From Marchantia polymorpha subsp. ruderalis (taxonomy: Eukaryota; Streptophyta; Marchantiopsida; Marchantiales; Marchantiaceae): 64,000 bases of DNA. The notes below the pieces were generated by a model. The model was given only the letters and a program-made list of their open reading frames with translations, searched no databases and was not told the DNA's origin. Positions within the stretch are counted from its first letter, which is position 1; every line of letters begins with the position of its first letter. The translations under genes were made by a program, and so were the position numbers. The stretch is from NCBI GenBank assembly GCA_037833965.1, contig AP031356.1, positions 1,758,501 to 1,822,500 on the forward strand. The letters run 5' to 3'. Below are positions 1 to 8,940 of this stretch, in pieces.

Positions 1-1
1 A

Positions 2-625
2 AGTTTGACGCGGCACTTCCAGATTAAGCATCGGAAGACTACTCCATACAACCCCAAGGCAAATGGTCTGACAGAGAAGTCCAATGGATTACTCTGTAAG
101 ATACTCCTCAAAGTGACTGTAAACCATGCTCATGACTGGGACACCAAGCTACCGGCCGCCTTATGGGCATATAGAACGGCAGAAAAAGTCACCACCAGGC
201 AAACACCTTACTTCCTAGTTTATGGGCAGCATCCGATCTTACCCATCGAATTCGAGATACCTACCAAGAGGACCTTAGATCAGAGAAGGCTGGACGCGGA
301 AGAAAGTCAGGCATATCGACTGCAAGAGGTAATGGCACTGGAGGAAAGACGTCAAGAGGCCGAAGATCGGACAAAGCAATTACAACTCAGGCGGAAGGAG
401 AAGTACGATCGAAGGCTCAAACCAGTACTGCTGGAGAAGGGCGACTTGGCTCTGCTATACGATAGCAGACATGCTAGATTTCCAGGCAAGCTCCACTTGA
501 GGTGGATGGGACCTTACAAGGTGATAGAAGTTTTCCCAAATGGATCCATCCAACTCGCAGAACTGACGGGAGAATGGTTAGGCACCCGCGTGAACGGATG
601 GCGTCTGAAGAAATACCACGTGTAA
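2..625 (+). CDS. Ty3/gypsy integrase, C-terminal part (5' end outside window)
   Basis: The frame is open from the window edge and ends at the stop at 623-625. It reads as the end of a retrotransposon integrase, which joins element cDNA to host DNA. The stretch TTPYNPKANGLTEKSNGLL matches the end of the DDE core, and the Glu in GLTEK would be the third catalytic acid. A Lys/Arg/Glu-rich helical region follows, then a GPY/F-type module (RWMGPYKVIEV) and a final GWRLKKYHV. The protein stops without a chromodomain, as in the Tat/Athila side of the gypsy family. The reading frame is undamaged, so the insertion is fairly young. A purine tract and a TG-starting sequence follow directly, as expected at a 3' LTR. 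The integrase call is firm; the lineage is inference. Confidence 0.85.
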   Translation, partial: SLTRHFQIKHRKTTPYNPKANGLTEKSNGLLCKILLKVTVNHAHDWDTKLPAALWAYRTAEKVTTRQTPYFLVYGQHPILPIEFEIPTKRTLDQRRLDAEESQAYRLQEVMALEERRQEAEDRTKQLQLRRKEKYDRRLKPVLLEKGDLALLYDSRHARFPGKLHLRWMGPYKVIEVFPNGSIQLAELTGEWLGTRVNGWRLKKYHV

Positions 626-649
626 ATGTTCGCGTGGGCGCTCACAATT

Positions 650-662
650 GAGGAGGGGGGCA
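650..662 (+). other. Polypurine tract before the 3' LTR
   Basis: An 11-base purine run (GAGGAGGGGGG, 650-660) lies 25 bases after the integrase stop. After a CA it abuts TGTGGTAACACAC at 663. This is the usual layout of the plus-strand primer and LTR start of a gypsy element. Confidence 0.6.
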
Positions 663-840
663 TGTGGTAACACACTTTTTGTTGTTTTGCAGAATTTAAA
701 CAATTTTAGAAAACTAGTACCAAAGCAGTGTTTGTAGCTAGAGAAGGGTACGCTAAATAGAGTGGATTGATGAGATCGTCACGAGGGCACAAAGAATCAC
801 GTAGTCGGATGTACCAACGCCAACGTCTTCGGCGCCTTCG

Positions 841-934
841 GCAAAAGCTCCTTTTTGAGGTGTCTCTACTCACGCGCCTCTAGCGTATAAGGAAGCTACG
901 CTTCCGGCGCAGACACCTCAGGAGGAGGTTTTGC
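841..934. repeat. Inverted repeat with nested hairpin in the LTR
   Basis: The arms 841-865 and 911-934 are reverse complements with few mismatches (GCAAAAGCTCC and its partner GGAGGTTTTGC at the ends). The loop holds a second small hairpin, GGAAGC-TAC-GCTTCC, at 891-905. It lies in the CpG-rich first part of the proposed LTR. Confidence 0.6.
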
Positions 935-2016
935 TAAAGACGTCAGGAGAAGGGCCCGGACCTCTAAAGGCATCCGACCATGAGTGCGCCTTCGGCGAAG
1001 CGCCGCTAGCGCGGAAAGGGAAAACCTTCATAACAATCGGGATACATGGTAGATCCAGTTGGTTGAAGTTGCATTAGAAAGAGCTCGGGACGCTCGTTCT
1101 AACGAGCCCAAGAGCGCCGGAGATGGATCAGGAATGGAGAAGTTATGAGCGTCGGAAAACTCGTAGCCGGACATGCGCCGTTCGCGCTAGGGTTCACAGC
1201 CGGAAAGGATTCCCGTACGCCCTCGGCGATGCGCCTTCGGCGGAATCACGCGCTCACAGGAGGAAACCAACTCAGAGTCGGAAGCGCCCTTGGCGGCTGT
1301 TCATGGAAGGAAAGCGCCGGTCGGATGTACGCCTCCGACGTGGCGCTGACGGCCGGATGCGCTGGCATGAGTTGCGCTGACGGATATGCGCTGGCAGCAA
1401 CGGACGAGGCATAAAGGACAAAATAGGCGGTACGACTGCGCGCCGGCGTAATTCGCTCCGGCTGGATGTGCGCCTCCAGCAAGGCGCCGACGGATAATGA
1501 ACGCACCAGCGGCGACACGCCTCCGGAGAAGGGCGGGTTAGGAAAAGACAACAGGGCCGACGTATACCCTGCAGCGGACTCGAGTCCGGAAGGTGGCGGC
1601 GGCGGGAGAATTCAACGTTTAAGCATGCGAATGCGCGCAATGCGGAGACGTGAATTCGCGCATGCAAAGGGCGAACCGTTAAGCCGTATAGCCGGCTGCG
1701 TACGTTGCAACCAGTAAGAACGTTGGACGTTCTTGAAATCGGAGAAGAAAAGACTGCGCTCCAGTCTCATTCTCTCATTCTTGACTTTGCGATTTCCAGT
1801 TCCAAGATTACGCGCAAGGGCGGAACGACCTGCAGTGAGAGTAGAGAGTGCGGAGACGAGTTGCGCAAGGATCTTGGCGGACCTTGAAAGAATTGTGAGT
1901 AGCGATCTTGAACGAGCGCAGAGAGAGTGAGCAGTCAGTGCTTGAGTGGCCGACGCACAGTAGCGATTGTGAGAGAGCGAGCGGAAGGGAGAACGTTTGT
2001 GTGTGCAGGCAACGCA

Positions 2017-4572
2017 ATGTCGAAGGTTCCCCAGCTGCGAGTGTCTCCACTCAGGGTGCCGCAGATCGGTCTACGCGCATTTCAAGATGTGCTGTTGAGG
2101 CTGAAGCTCGATTTTCTCCTATGGGGGTGGAATTGGACATGTCCGGAGATGGTGCGCGAGTATCTGCAAGAGAGACACAAGCCTTCTCGCGGATTTCGCC
2201 CACATCCAGAGAGATGGGACATTTGCAATTGGGCGCAGGTGTTGGGCAGGTGTGCCGGCGAGGAAGGGGATCTCCTCTTCGAGGCCGACAGCGTGAAAGT
2301 GTCCCAGGAGGAAGAAGTCTCTTACAATGAGCTCTTCAAGGTGGCTAGACATCCCAAGAACGGTTTTCGGACACGGGATTACAAGGATCGATTGCGGAGA
2401 AATGTCGCGACGGCATTGCTGCAGATATTGCAGCCGACCAAGACCGCTTACATGCATGGTTGGCAGGTAGAGTTCGTGGAGCTAGTGTTGTCAGGAGCTC
2501 CGGTGCATTGGGCACGGCTCCTGTGGAAGGTGACGCGCCAACATGCGCAAGAAGAGAGGGGAGGAACCCTCAATCATCTATCGCCTTACTTAATCGTGTT
2601 TTACCGGGCGATGGGATGTTTGACGAATGCTGAGAAAACTCGGTTTCCGCAGCTGACCCGGACTTATCCAGGTAGATATTCGAGGGAGGCCGAAGTAGAC
2701 ACGGATCCGGACGAGGAACCTGCCAGTACGCCTCCGGCTCCGGCTCCAGCCAGAGCAGCAGAAGAACGTCGAAGTGAGCGCATTCCGCGCAAGCGGAAGT
2801 GGGATGAGAGACCTGAGGACAGGCAGCCGGAAGTACCAGCTGCGCCGACTCGTGGTCGGCCCACCCCCGAGCCTCATAGTCGACCAAAACAGAGGGCACG
2901 CAGAATGCCAACTGTTACTGAGGAGACCAGGCGAACTCCGACCCGGCGGAATCTCACACAGGAAGAGATAATCGCTCAGGTCCTAGGGAAGACGGCAGAA
3001 ACCTCTGCACAGAAGGCACCACGGCCTTCGGGAGGAGATGGACGGACTGACAGCCGGCCGACTGCGAGTCGGATGACTGAAGGTCGACAAGCGGAAGGAA
3101 GGCCAACTGAACGGCGCGTTGAACCGGACAGCAGGCCGGAAGCAGAAGAGAGTTTGGCTGACGAGCCAACAATCCTCAAAGGGTCGTCTTCGGCGGAAGG
3201 CACTTCTGGAAGAACGCCCCCAACAAGCAGGCCAAGTGGAGTCAAGACGCGCAGGGTGTATCCGACTCCCAGTCGGACAACTGCTGGTCGGCCGACTGCG
3301 AGTCGGACAACAGAGAGTCAGCCGGATTCGCCGACTGCGAGACGGATGGGGCCAACGACCAGTGTGCGGACGCCTTCGGTGGACGCACCTTCAGCAAGGA
3401 CACCTTCCGCGCAGATTGTGCCGGAAGGACAGGCAGCAGAAGCGGGCGGTGCAAGAGTGACAAAAGTCACTGCGGCGTCGACCCCTTCACAAACCGAAGA
3501 TCGAGCCGGAACAGGGGCTCAAGCAGTGGGATCTCCCACTGCCCTGGATATTTTAGCAGGCAGTGGAGCAGCAGTCGCAGCAGAAGCTGCTGCGCGCCAC
3601 AGTTCCAGGGAGTCGCCAAGGGATTCGGTGGCGACTGAAATCCTCGAGACTGAGGATGATACGAGCTCGGAAGAGCAGGAAGCGGATTCGGTGCAGAAAA
3701 CGCCAACAGGGGTGCTGTGCGAACAGATAGTTCCACTCCTGCGATATCTGGATCGCAAGACATCCAAATACGGAAGTGCCTTAAAACCGCAGTCTTATGT
3801 GGAGACTATCAGGCGAAGGACAAGGATCAAGGTGGCAAAGTGGGCCTCTAGTTGCCAAGTATATGTGGAAAGGAACACCGCCCTCAAACAACACCTGGCG
3901 GTCACCCAGAAGCTATACCAAGCCTTGCAGCAGCAGAAGGAGGATGCGGCGACGAAAAGTCAGGCGGATGCCGAACTGATACGGGCAAAGATCGAGTTGG
4001 AACTGCAGGAGGAGCGGAGACAGAACAACGTCCTAGCAGCCGAGCTTGCGCGCCAGACGCGCGCCTTAGAAGAAAGTCAAAGAGCCCGCAAGGAGGATGA
4101 GGAGTTGTTGTGCAACTTGCAATCCGAGTGCTCGGATTTGAGGGCACAACGTGCGGGATTAGAAATGCAGCTGGCCGAGGTGGAGAGCAGCTGCAGGGCG
4201 CGAGGAGAGTTGGCGGCACAGGTGACTCGTTGTCTAAAAGGATACACCCATTGGGAGGTGGCAGCCCAAGAGAGGATCACACTCAGGGAGTTCGAGCTTC
4301 GGGCGGCGGCATTGACGGAAGGTGACAGTCGGAGTCGGCGGCGAGTGGCGAGAAAATTAGAAACCTTCTTGTCGGGTGCGCGCGACACTATGGCACACTT
4401 GCAGTCGGAAGTCACCACAGCGCTCCGACGCCTGGGGTTACGCAGCCGGTCGGAAGACTGGCAAGGTAGAGATAGTACGCGGAGCAGTCCGGCGCGCAGG
4501 AGGCGCAGCACCGGATCTGCTGAGTGCAGTAGAGTAGTTTGGTTTCGCGCAGATACTGCGAGTGGTAGATAG
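2017..4572 (+). CDS. Retroelement accessory protein with helical N-domain, repeat linker and coiled coil
   Basis: This is an intact 851-residue frame from the ATG at 2017; the frame is open a little further upstream but only from a GTG. The N-terminal 220 residues look folded, with many Trp and aromatic residues (WGWNWTCPEMV, PERWDICNWAQVLGRCAGE, LLWKVTRQHAQEE). From about 250 to 590 it is Arg/Pro/Ser/Thr-rich and built on a degenerate GRPTASRTT-like repeat. From about 610 (VLCEQIVPLLRYLDRK) it becomes a long charged coiled coil (LQEERRQNNVLAAELARQTR, LQSECSDLRAQRAGLEMQL), ending in an Arg/Ser-rich tail. There is no protease, reverse transcriptase or zinc knuckle. A decayed relative lies at 28.96-31.2 kb, so it travels with the element family. 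Extra ORFs are known in Tat/Athila-type elements. The function is unknown; a gag-like or capture role is only a guess. Confidence 0.75.
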   Translation: MSKVPQLRVSPLRVPQIGLRAFQDVLLRLKLDFLLWGWNWTCPEMVREYLQERHKPSRGFRPHPERWDICNWAQVLGRCAGEEGDLLFEADSVKVSQEEEVSYNELFKVARHPKNGFRTRDYKDRLRRNVATALLQILQPTKTAYMHGWQVEFVELVLSGAPVHWARLLWKVTRQHAQEERGGTLNHLSPYLIVFYRAMGCLTNAEKTRFPQLTRTYPGRYSREAEVDTDPDEEPASTPPAPAPARAAEERRSERIPRKRKWDERPEDRQPEVPAAPTRGRPTPEPHSRPKQRARRMPTVTEETRRTPTRRNLTQEEIIAQVLGKTAETSAQKAPRPSGGDGRTDSRPTASRMTEGRQAEGRPTERRVEPDSRPEAEESLADEPTILKGSSSAEGTSGRTPPTSRPSGVKTRRVYPTPSRTTAGRPTASRTTESQPDSPTARRMGPTTSVRTPSVDAPSARTPSAQIVPEGQAAEAGGARVTKVTAASTPSQTEDRAGTGAQAVGSPTALDILAGSGAAVAAEAAARHSSRESPRDSVATEILETEDDTSSEEQEADSVQKTPTGVLCEQIVPLLRYLDRKTSKYGSALKPQSYVETIRRRTRIKVAKWASSCQVYVERNTALKQHLAVTQKLYQALQQQKEDAATKSQADAELIRAKIELELQEERRQNNVLAAELARQTRALEESQRARKEDEELLCNLQSECSDLRAQRAGLEMQLAEVESSCRARGELAAQVTRCLKGYTHWEVAAQERITLREFELRAAALTEGDSRSRRRVARKLETFLSGARDTMAHLQSEVTTALRRLGLRSRSEDWQGRDSTRSSPARRRRSTGSAECSRVVWFRADTASGR

Positions 4573-4605
4573 GATAGCGTAGTGCTAGTTAGGATCTTTT
4601 GAGGG

Positions 4606-4634
4606 TATAAAGTAGATCAAGGCGTTTTGCCTTG
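4606..4634 (+). promoter_or_regulatory. TATA box and leader hairpin of the gypsy LTR
   Basis: TATAAA at 4606-4611 is followed at 4618-4634 by a perfect 6-bp stem (CAAGGC-GTTTT-GCCTTG). The position after the ORF and about 930 bp before the LTR end fits a U3/R boundary. The decayed copy has a similar block near 31.36-31.43 kb. Confidence 0.5.
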
Positions 4635-5534
4635 GGACTCTTCCAGTTTCGGAAGTGCAGATCAGGAACTCACTTTCTTGGCGTGTTTGTGCATTTGGTC
4701 CTGGCACCACGTAGAGAAGCTGCAGCATAGCGAAGTTACCGTATGTTGTAGTTGAAGGCCTTCGGCTGAATGTTCAGAGCTAGCACCCGGTTAGAGACTT
4801 GAGTAGTGCGGATCTGCACCTGCGGGTGATTTCTGATGCTCAGAGCCGGCTGCGAGTTAGATACTTGAACAGTTCCCCCTTACTCCTTCGAGTGACATAT
4901 CCTGATTGTACTCCTACGGGAAGTTTCCCCTGAATGCCAATGTGAAGTTTCATTACTTCGTGTAAACCTTGGTTTGTAATTCAGGTTGTGTGTGTGTTAC
5001 TGGATCGTGTTTTCAGTAAGTTCTCAGTCGGGTCTGCACTCCCTGCGTTTTGTGTGATAGTCGAGGGTGACGTCCACGGCGTACGTAGAGGCTTTGTTCC
5101 GAAGTGAGAAGTCCAGTCCGGGTACCCCCGCTAGTTCCTGGCGGAAGGGCAGTAAAAGCCGGAGTGGGAGGCACTTCCTGCAGAACCTCTGAGTGAACTT
5201 ACGAGACACTTTCCTCCTGAAATCCGAAGCGGAGGTCCTGACCGACCTCCGAGTTGTGCTTTTTGCCAGTTTCAGGTGTGTGTGTTTGTGTGTGTTGAGT
5301 GACCAAGCTGTCCCGTGCATCCTCCGAGCATCCTCCGAGTTGAGATCCTCCTCCGAGTCGAGCCTCCGAGTCGAGCACTGCAGTATTTCTGGGAGTGACA
5401 GTCGCCTAGAATTCAAACTCTACAAAAGTCTGTTAAACGTGACACTTTTACTCTGTGTGTTGCCTCTGTCCCTGTGGGTTCGATCTTTTTACCACCATAC
5501 TGCAGTTTTAGCCTTTGGTGGGTTATTACAGTAC

Positions 5535-5786
5535 TTGAGGTCATAAATATCCCAAAGTAGAGTATTTGATTCAATGAAAAGGCTATCTATCGTATGAATC
5601 AACTTGGGAACCAGCTAAAAATTTAGCAAATGCATCTTTGATAGTTCAGGAGTTTGAACGTATGTGCAACGAGAACGTTGCATCTAAAAAGGAGTGAGGT
5701 TTGTAACCATCTTTAGTTAATTAGAACTAAAGTAGAGATTACTCTAAATATTGATATAGATACTTTAGTGTGCACTAGTCATAACT
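5535..5786. other. No gene recognised
   Basis: This is AT-leaning flanking DNA to the right of the gypsy LTR, with stops in all frames. No coding or element motif was recognised. Confidence 0.4.
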
Positions 5787-5935
5787 GCCACGTCAGCGAT
5801 CCGCGCACTTGGTAGGTATAGAATGAATGTGTTAGTTGATAGTGCATAGTCAGCAATCCGTGTGCTTGTAGGTAAGGATTGAATGTGTTAGTTGGGAGCG
5901 CCACGTCAGCGATCCATGTGCTTGTTAGGGTTATC
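5787..5935 (+). repeat. Tandem 56-57 bp repeat with ACGT-core motifs
   Basis: There are two full units and one partial unit, starting at 5787, 5844 and 5900. Units 1 and 3 open with GCCACGTCAGCGATCC, and unit 2 has a diverged form. Full units end with GAATG...TGTTAGTTG. A fourth CGCCACGTCA follows at about 5938. The ACGT core is the kind of site bound by plant bZIP factors. The repeats lie 75-220 bp before a TATA box, so they look like promoter elements of a retroelement LTR or a lost gene. Confidence 0.65.
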
Positions 5936-6010
5936 CGCCACGTCATACATCCAGGAGTGGGATGGATGGTGGAGATAAGATATTATCTCATTGTACTTGT
6001 TGGTGAGAGC

Positions 6011-6018
6011 TATATAAG
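6011..6018 (+). promoter_or_regulatory. TATA box (TATATAAG) after the ACGT repeats
   Basis: TATATAAG is followed by a short leader-like sequence and no long ORF. A small LTR running from TGTTAG at 5886 to TGTTACA near 6108 is possible, but no matching partner copy was found. Confidence 0.4.
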
Positions 6019-6639
6019 GGAGAGTAGAACCATTGTTGGTATCTTTCATCTTCAGAGTTTACATTTCTATCTTCGAGTGAGCTTCTCTCTAAACCCTAGT
6101 GTTACACAAAAGCATGTCAAGGTGTGGAGTTTCAAAGTTTACTTCTTGATTAGAATAAAAGTTATTAAGTTTGAACTTTGTGATGTATACAAGATACATG
6201 TCATTCATTATCTCTTACTTTTTTTTGGAATCATATTAAATAAATTAGTTATTTTCAGCAAAATAGGTTTGAACAATTAAAGCATGAACATAAAATAAAA
6301 CGAGCATGCATCTTCAAGCAGACTTGAAGTTTCAATTCCAAATCTTGCAATTGCTATTTCCACCACAAGTGTATTCAAAAGCTTCAAAATTGAATCGAAC
6401 AACTCAAGAACACAACATAAGATTACATAAGGTAAAGATCACCGCGTGTTTGATAGTTGAGGTACAAATTCATGGTTTGAATTTCCTAGAGTCATTAAGT
6501 TGTGCAAAATATTTATGTCATGAATTCTCTTAGTTTGCAATTGACGAATCTGATCATTTCATTTGTAGGAAGATACTACGATAACACAAATGGTAGAAAA
6601 GTTGAAAAAAAATCTAGATGTTTTTGGATTGCTCTTGGC

Positions 6640-7330
6640 TGTAGACATTAGTTTTCATTTTAAGCAATATGTCAAACAATAGACATAATATAGCGTGAGG
6701 AATCTTTTTGGATGAGAGTCCTCAGATCACTAATTGCACCACGCACATTGGAAGCACCATCATAATCTTGTTCGCAAACTTGGAGAAGTAAAAGCATAGT
6801 GAAGTGTGAAAATGATCTTAAACTTTGAAAATTTGACTAAATAACATGTACAATGTCAAAAAATCCTTTTCGAATGTATACTTTGCCGTCAACATATCAC
6901 ACAACAAGGAACATTTTGATTTTCATTGGCTCAACATGTTCTTTCTCCATCAACTAATAGAAGAATCACTTTTAAAGTTTTCACTATGCAATTTTTGACA
7001 ATGAACTTGTTAGCATTCAAGAACTTTATTTAGATATTAGATGATGCCATTTATCCATTTTGAGTAACATTGTTGAGGTAGACATTTACGTATCTATTGT
7101 AATGCTTGCAGATAAGAAAAACAAGATTGAGAATGAATCTTATAATCTCAAATTTTTGAAATTTGTCATATACTCAAAACAAAAATTCTTGATAAGAAAT
7201 AATCACGCTAATTATTTGAACACTTTCAAACAAATCACTTTAGTATAGATGAACTCTTCACTTTTTTGATGAAATGAAATTGCTATGAACTGTTGGTGTT
7301 GTGATAAATTTTTTCAAAAATGCATACACA
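6640..7330 (-). pseudogene. hAT-type transposase relic (DUF4371 / ZMYM1-like)
   Basis: Read on the minus strand, broken frames give the conserved order of this family. Near 6.93-6.96 kb there is LLLVDGERT (family: ILVDESRD). Near 6.86-6.90 kb there is YVDGKVYIRKGFFDIV (family: YVDKKG..ERFLGIV). Near 6.67-6.79 kb there is CEQDYDGASNVRGAISDL (family: GYDGASNMRGE..GL), then a degenerate HCxAHxLxL-like end. Stops and frameshifts interrupt it everywhere, so it is dead. The edges are approximate and no terminal inverted repeats were identified. Confidence 0.6.
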
Positions 7331-8940
7331 AAAAATGAGTGGAATCCGCAATGCTCGTGCAAATATGTTTCACCAGATTACAATCAATTTCAAAGATATT
7401 CTTATATACATTGACTTCACTAGTAACAAAAGCTTTATAGGCTTTATATCTTTGGCAAATAAAAAATTAAAAAAACAAAACAATTCATCTCTAATGGTAT
7501 TTTAGTTCATTGAAGGATGAATTTTGAACCAAGCATAGTTAAAGCGTTTCTATATGTTATTCAAAAAAGTGGCTATGTACTCTAATATAGGCTAGAAAGT
7601 ATCTAATTTGATGTTAGCTCGATGGATGGTTTCCCTATCTTTGGACATAAATGACATAAATCTGCTTGCATCGTTGAGGATCTTGCTCCAACTGGTCGAT
7701 AGAGTATTACGTGCATATTCAATTAAAAGTAGTGGGACAAGACATGAAAAATCAAAAGCTAAGAGGTAAAGATCAATGACATGAAAAATATAGTAGAGTA
7801 ATCATTATCCGATCACGTTAGTGGCGCATTTATGGCAAGAATTGTCGAATTCAAAACTATTGATCCGGCTCACTTTACCTCGTGTTAGGAGTTTTCATTA
7901 GTAGAAATCCTCAAATCCATGAGGTCCATGGTTGTCCACCATTGTGTATATGCAGATATGATTATATTAGTTGGTAGTCTTAATTTTTTATATTAGCTCA
8001 ATTTAGTGGCATTAAGAAAGTTAATTTAAACTCTTTGGTGCTAAAGGTCTTGTTGAGTGCACTTGAGAACGAATGAAAAGTTCAAATATGTGTATATATG
8101 ATGATGCAAATTCCTATAATCATGTTGAGCTTGTTTTAGATGTATGTCATTTGAAGTGTGAAGTATGTGTTGAGGAGAATCAACACATGCTTGCAATCAA
8201 CTCATTTGTTTTCCAACAAATTGCTTAAATTTGTGAATTACAGATTATATTTGTTGGTTGTTGATTTTGCTCTTTAGACACTATGTGTGGATGTAGTTCT
8301 TGGAGATGAAATCTGAAATATTTGTTGTACTCTACGAAGTTATATGAAAAACAAGAAGATGTTTTGAAGGTTTGATTGTGAAGAAGTGTATCTTGCATCA
8401 TTTAATGACAGTCCAAAGATCGGCAGAAGTAGCCGTTCTCGTGGGGAGAGATGGAGTGAAGACACTTGTCAAAAATTCTAGAAGCTTATAAAATCTGTGG
8501 ATGTGGTGGAGGTGAAAATGCCTACAAGTAATTTGTTGAAATTTGCAAGGTGGACAGCTGCAAATTTGCAAGTTTCAAGCAAGAACATCAGATTTCAAGA
8601 GTCCAACAAGTCAAGTGGAATGCAAACTGAACATAGCAGAAATACTAATGTGTATTGGTTTATAAAGACTCAAGTTGTGAGAAGGAGTAACGAATAAGAG
8701 ATAAGCAAGTTTTTCTTCATAGTTGAATGTGCAACTACAATTCCATACGAAAAACATAAATTTGACTCCAATTAAACAACTACGATCTTGATGAGGTGAC
8801 TCTGATGAGGAGTAGGAGTAGGAGTAGATGTATGATCAAGCTAAGATGTATATCTTGTGTACATTCTCAGCAAGCTTTGCCGATTTATATCGAACTGACG
8901 AAATGAAATTTGAAGTTCTACTTCTCGGATGTAAATTTGC
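7331..8940. other. AT-rich decayed DNA, no gene recognised
   Basis: Only short frames are present. A 66-codon frame at 8497-8697 has no recognised motif. It may be worn gag or integrase sequence of the copia relic just downstream, but no zinc knuckle or integrase signature was seen. Confidence 0.35.

Larger units (their letters stand above)
663..5534 (+). mobile_element. Probable 3' LTR of the gypsy element, about 4.9 kb, containing a long ORF
   Basis: The proposed LTR starts TGTGGTAACAC at 663 and ends near TTATTACA at 5534. Support: a polypurine tract sits just before 663; a TATA box and leader-like region (4606 onward) come late in the segment, as in a U3-R-U5 order; and similarity to the decayed relative at 28.96-31.9 kb stops at this same right boundary. 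The first 1.3 kb is CpG-rich with many short repeats of a CGCCTTCGGCG type. Then comes the 851-codon frame, then about 900 bp of R/U5-like sequence. The 5' LTR lies outside the window, so target duplication and LTR identity cannot be checked. The alternative is that the ORF is internal and the LTR begins after 4572; no purine tract is seen there. Confidence 0.5.

Noticed and set aside
1123-1717. Several overlapping frames on both strands in the CpG-rich part of the gypsy LTR
   Set aside because: They overlap each other in many frames, lack family motifs and follow from GC-rich repetitive composition.
5886-6108. Pairing of a small LTR here with the LTR-like sequence at 10958-11768
   Set aside because: The two sequences are not alike beyond a short GGAGTTTCAA-type string, so they are not ends of one element.
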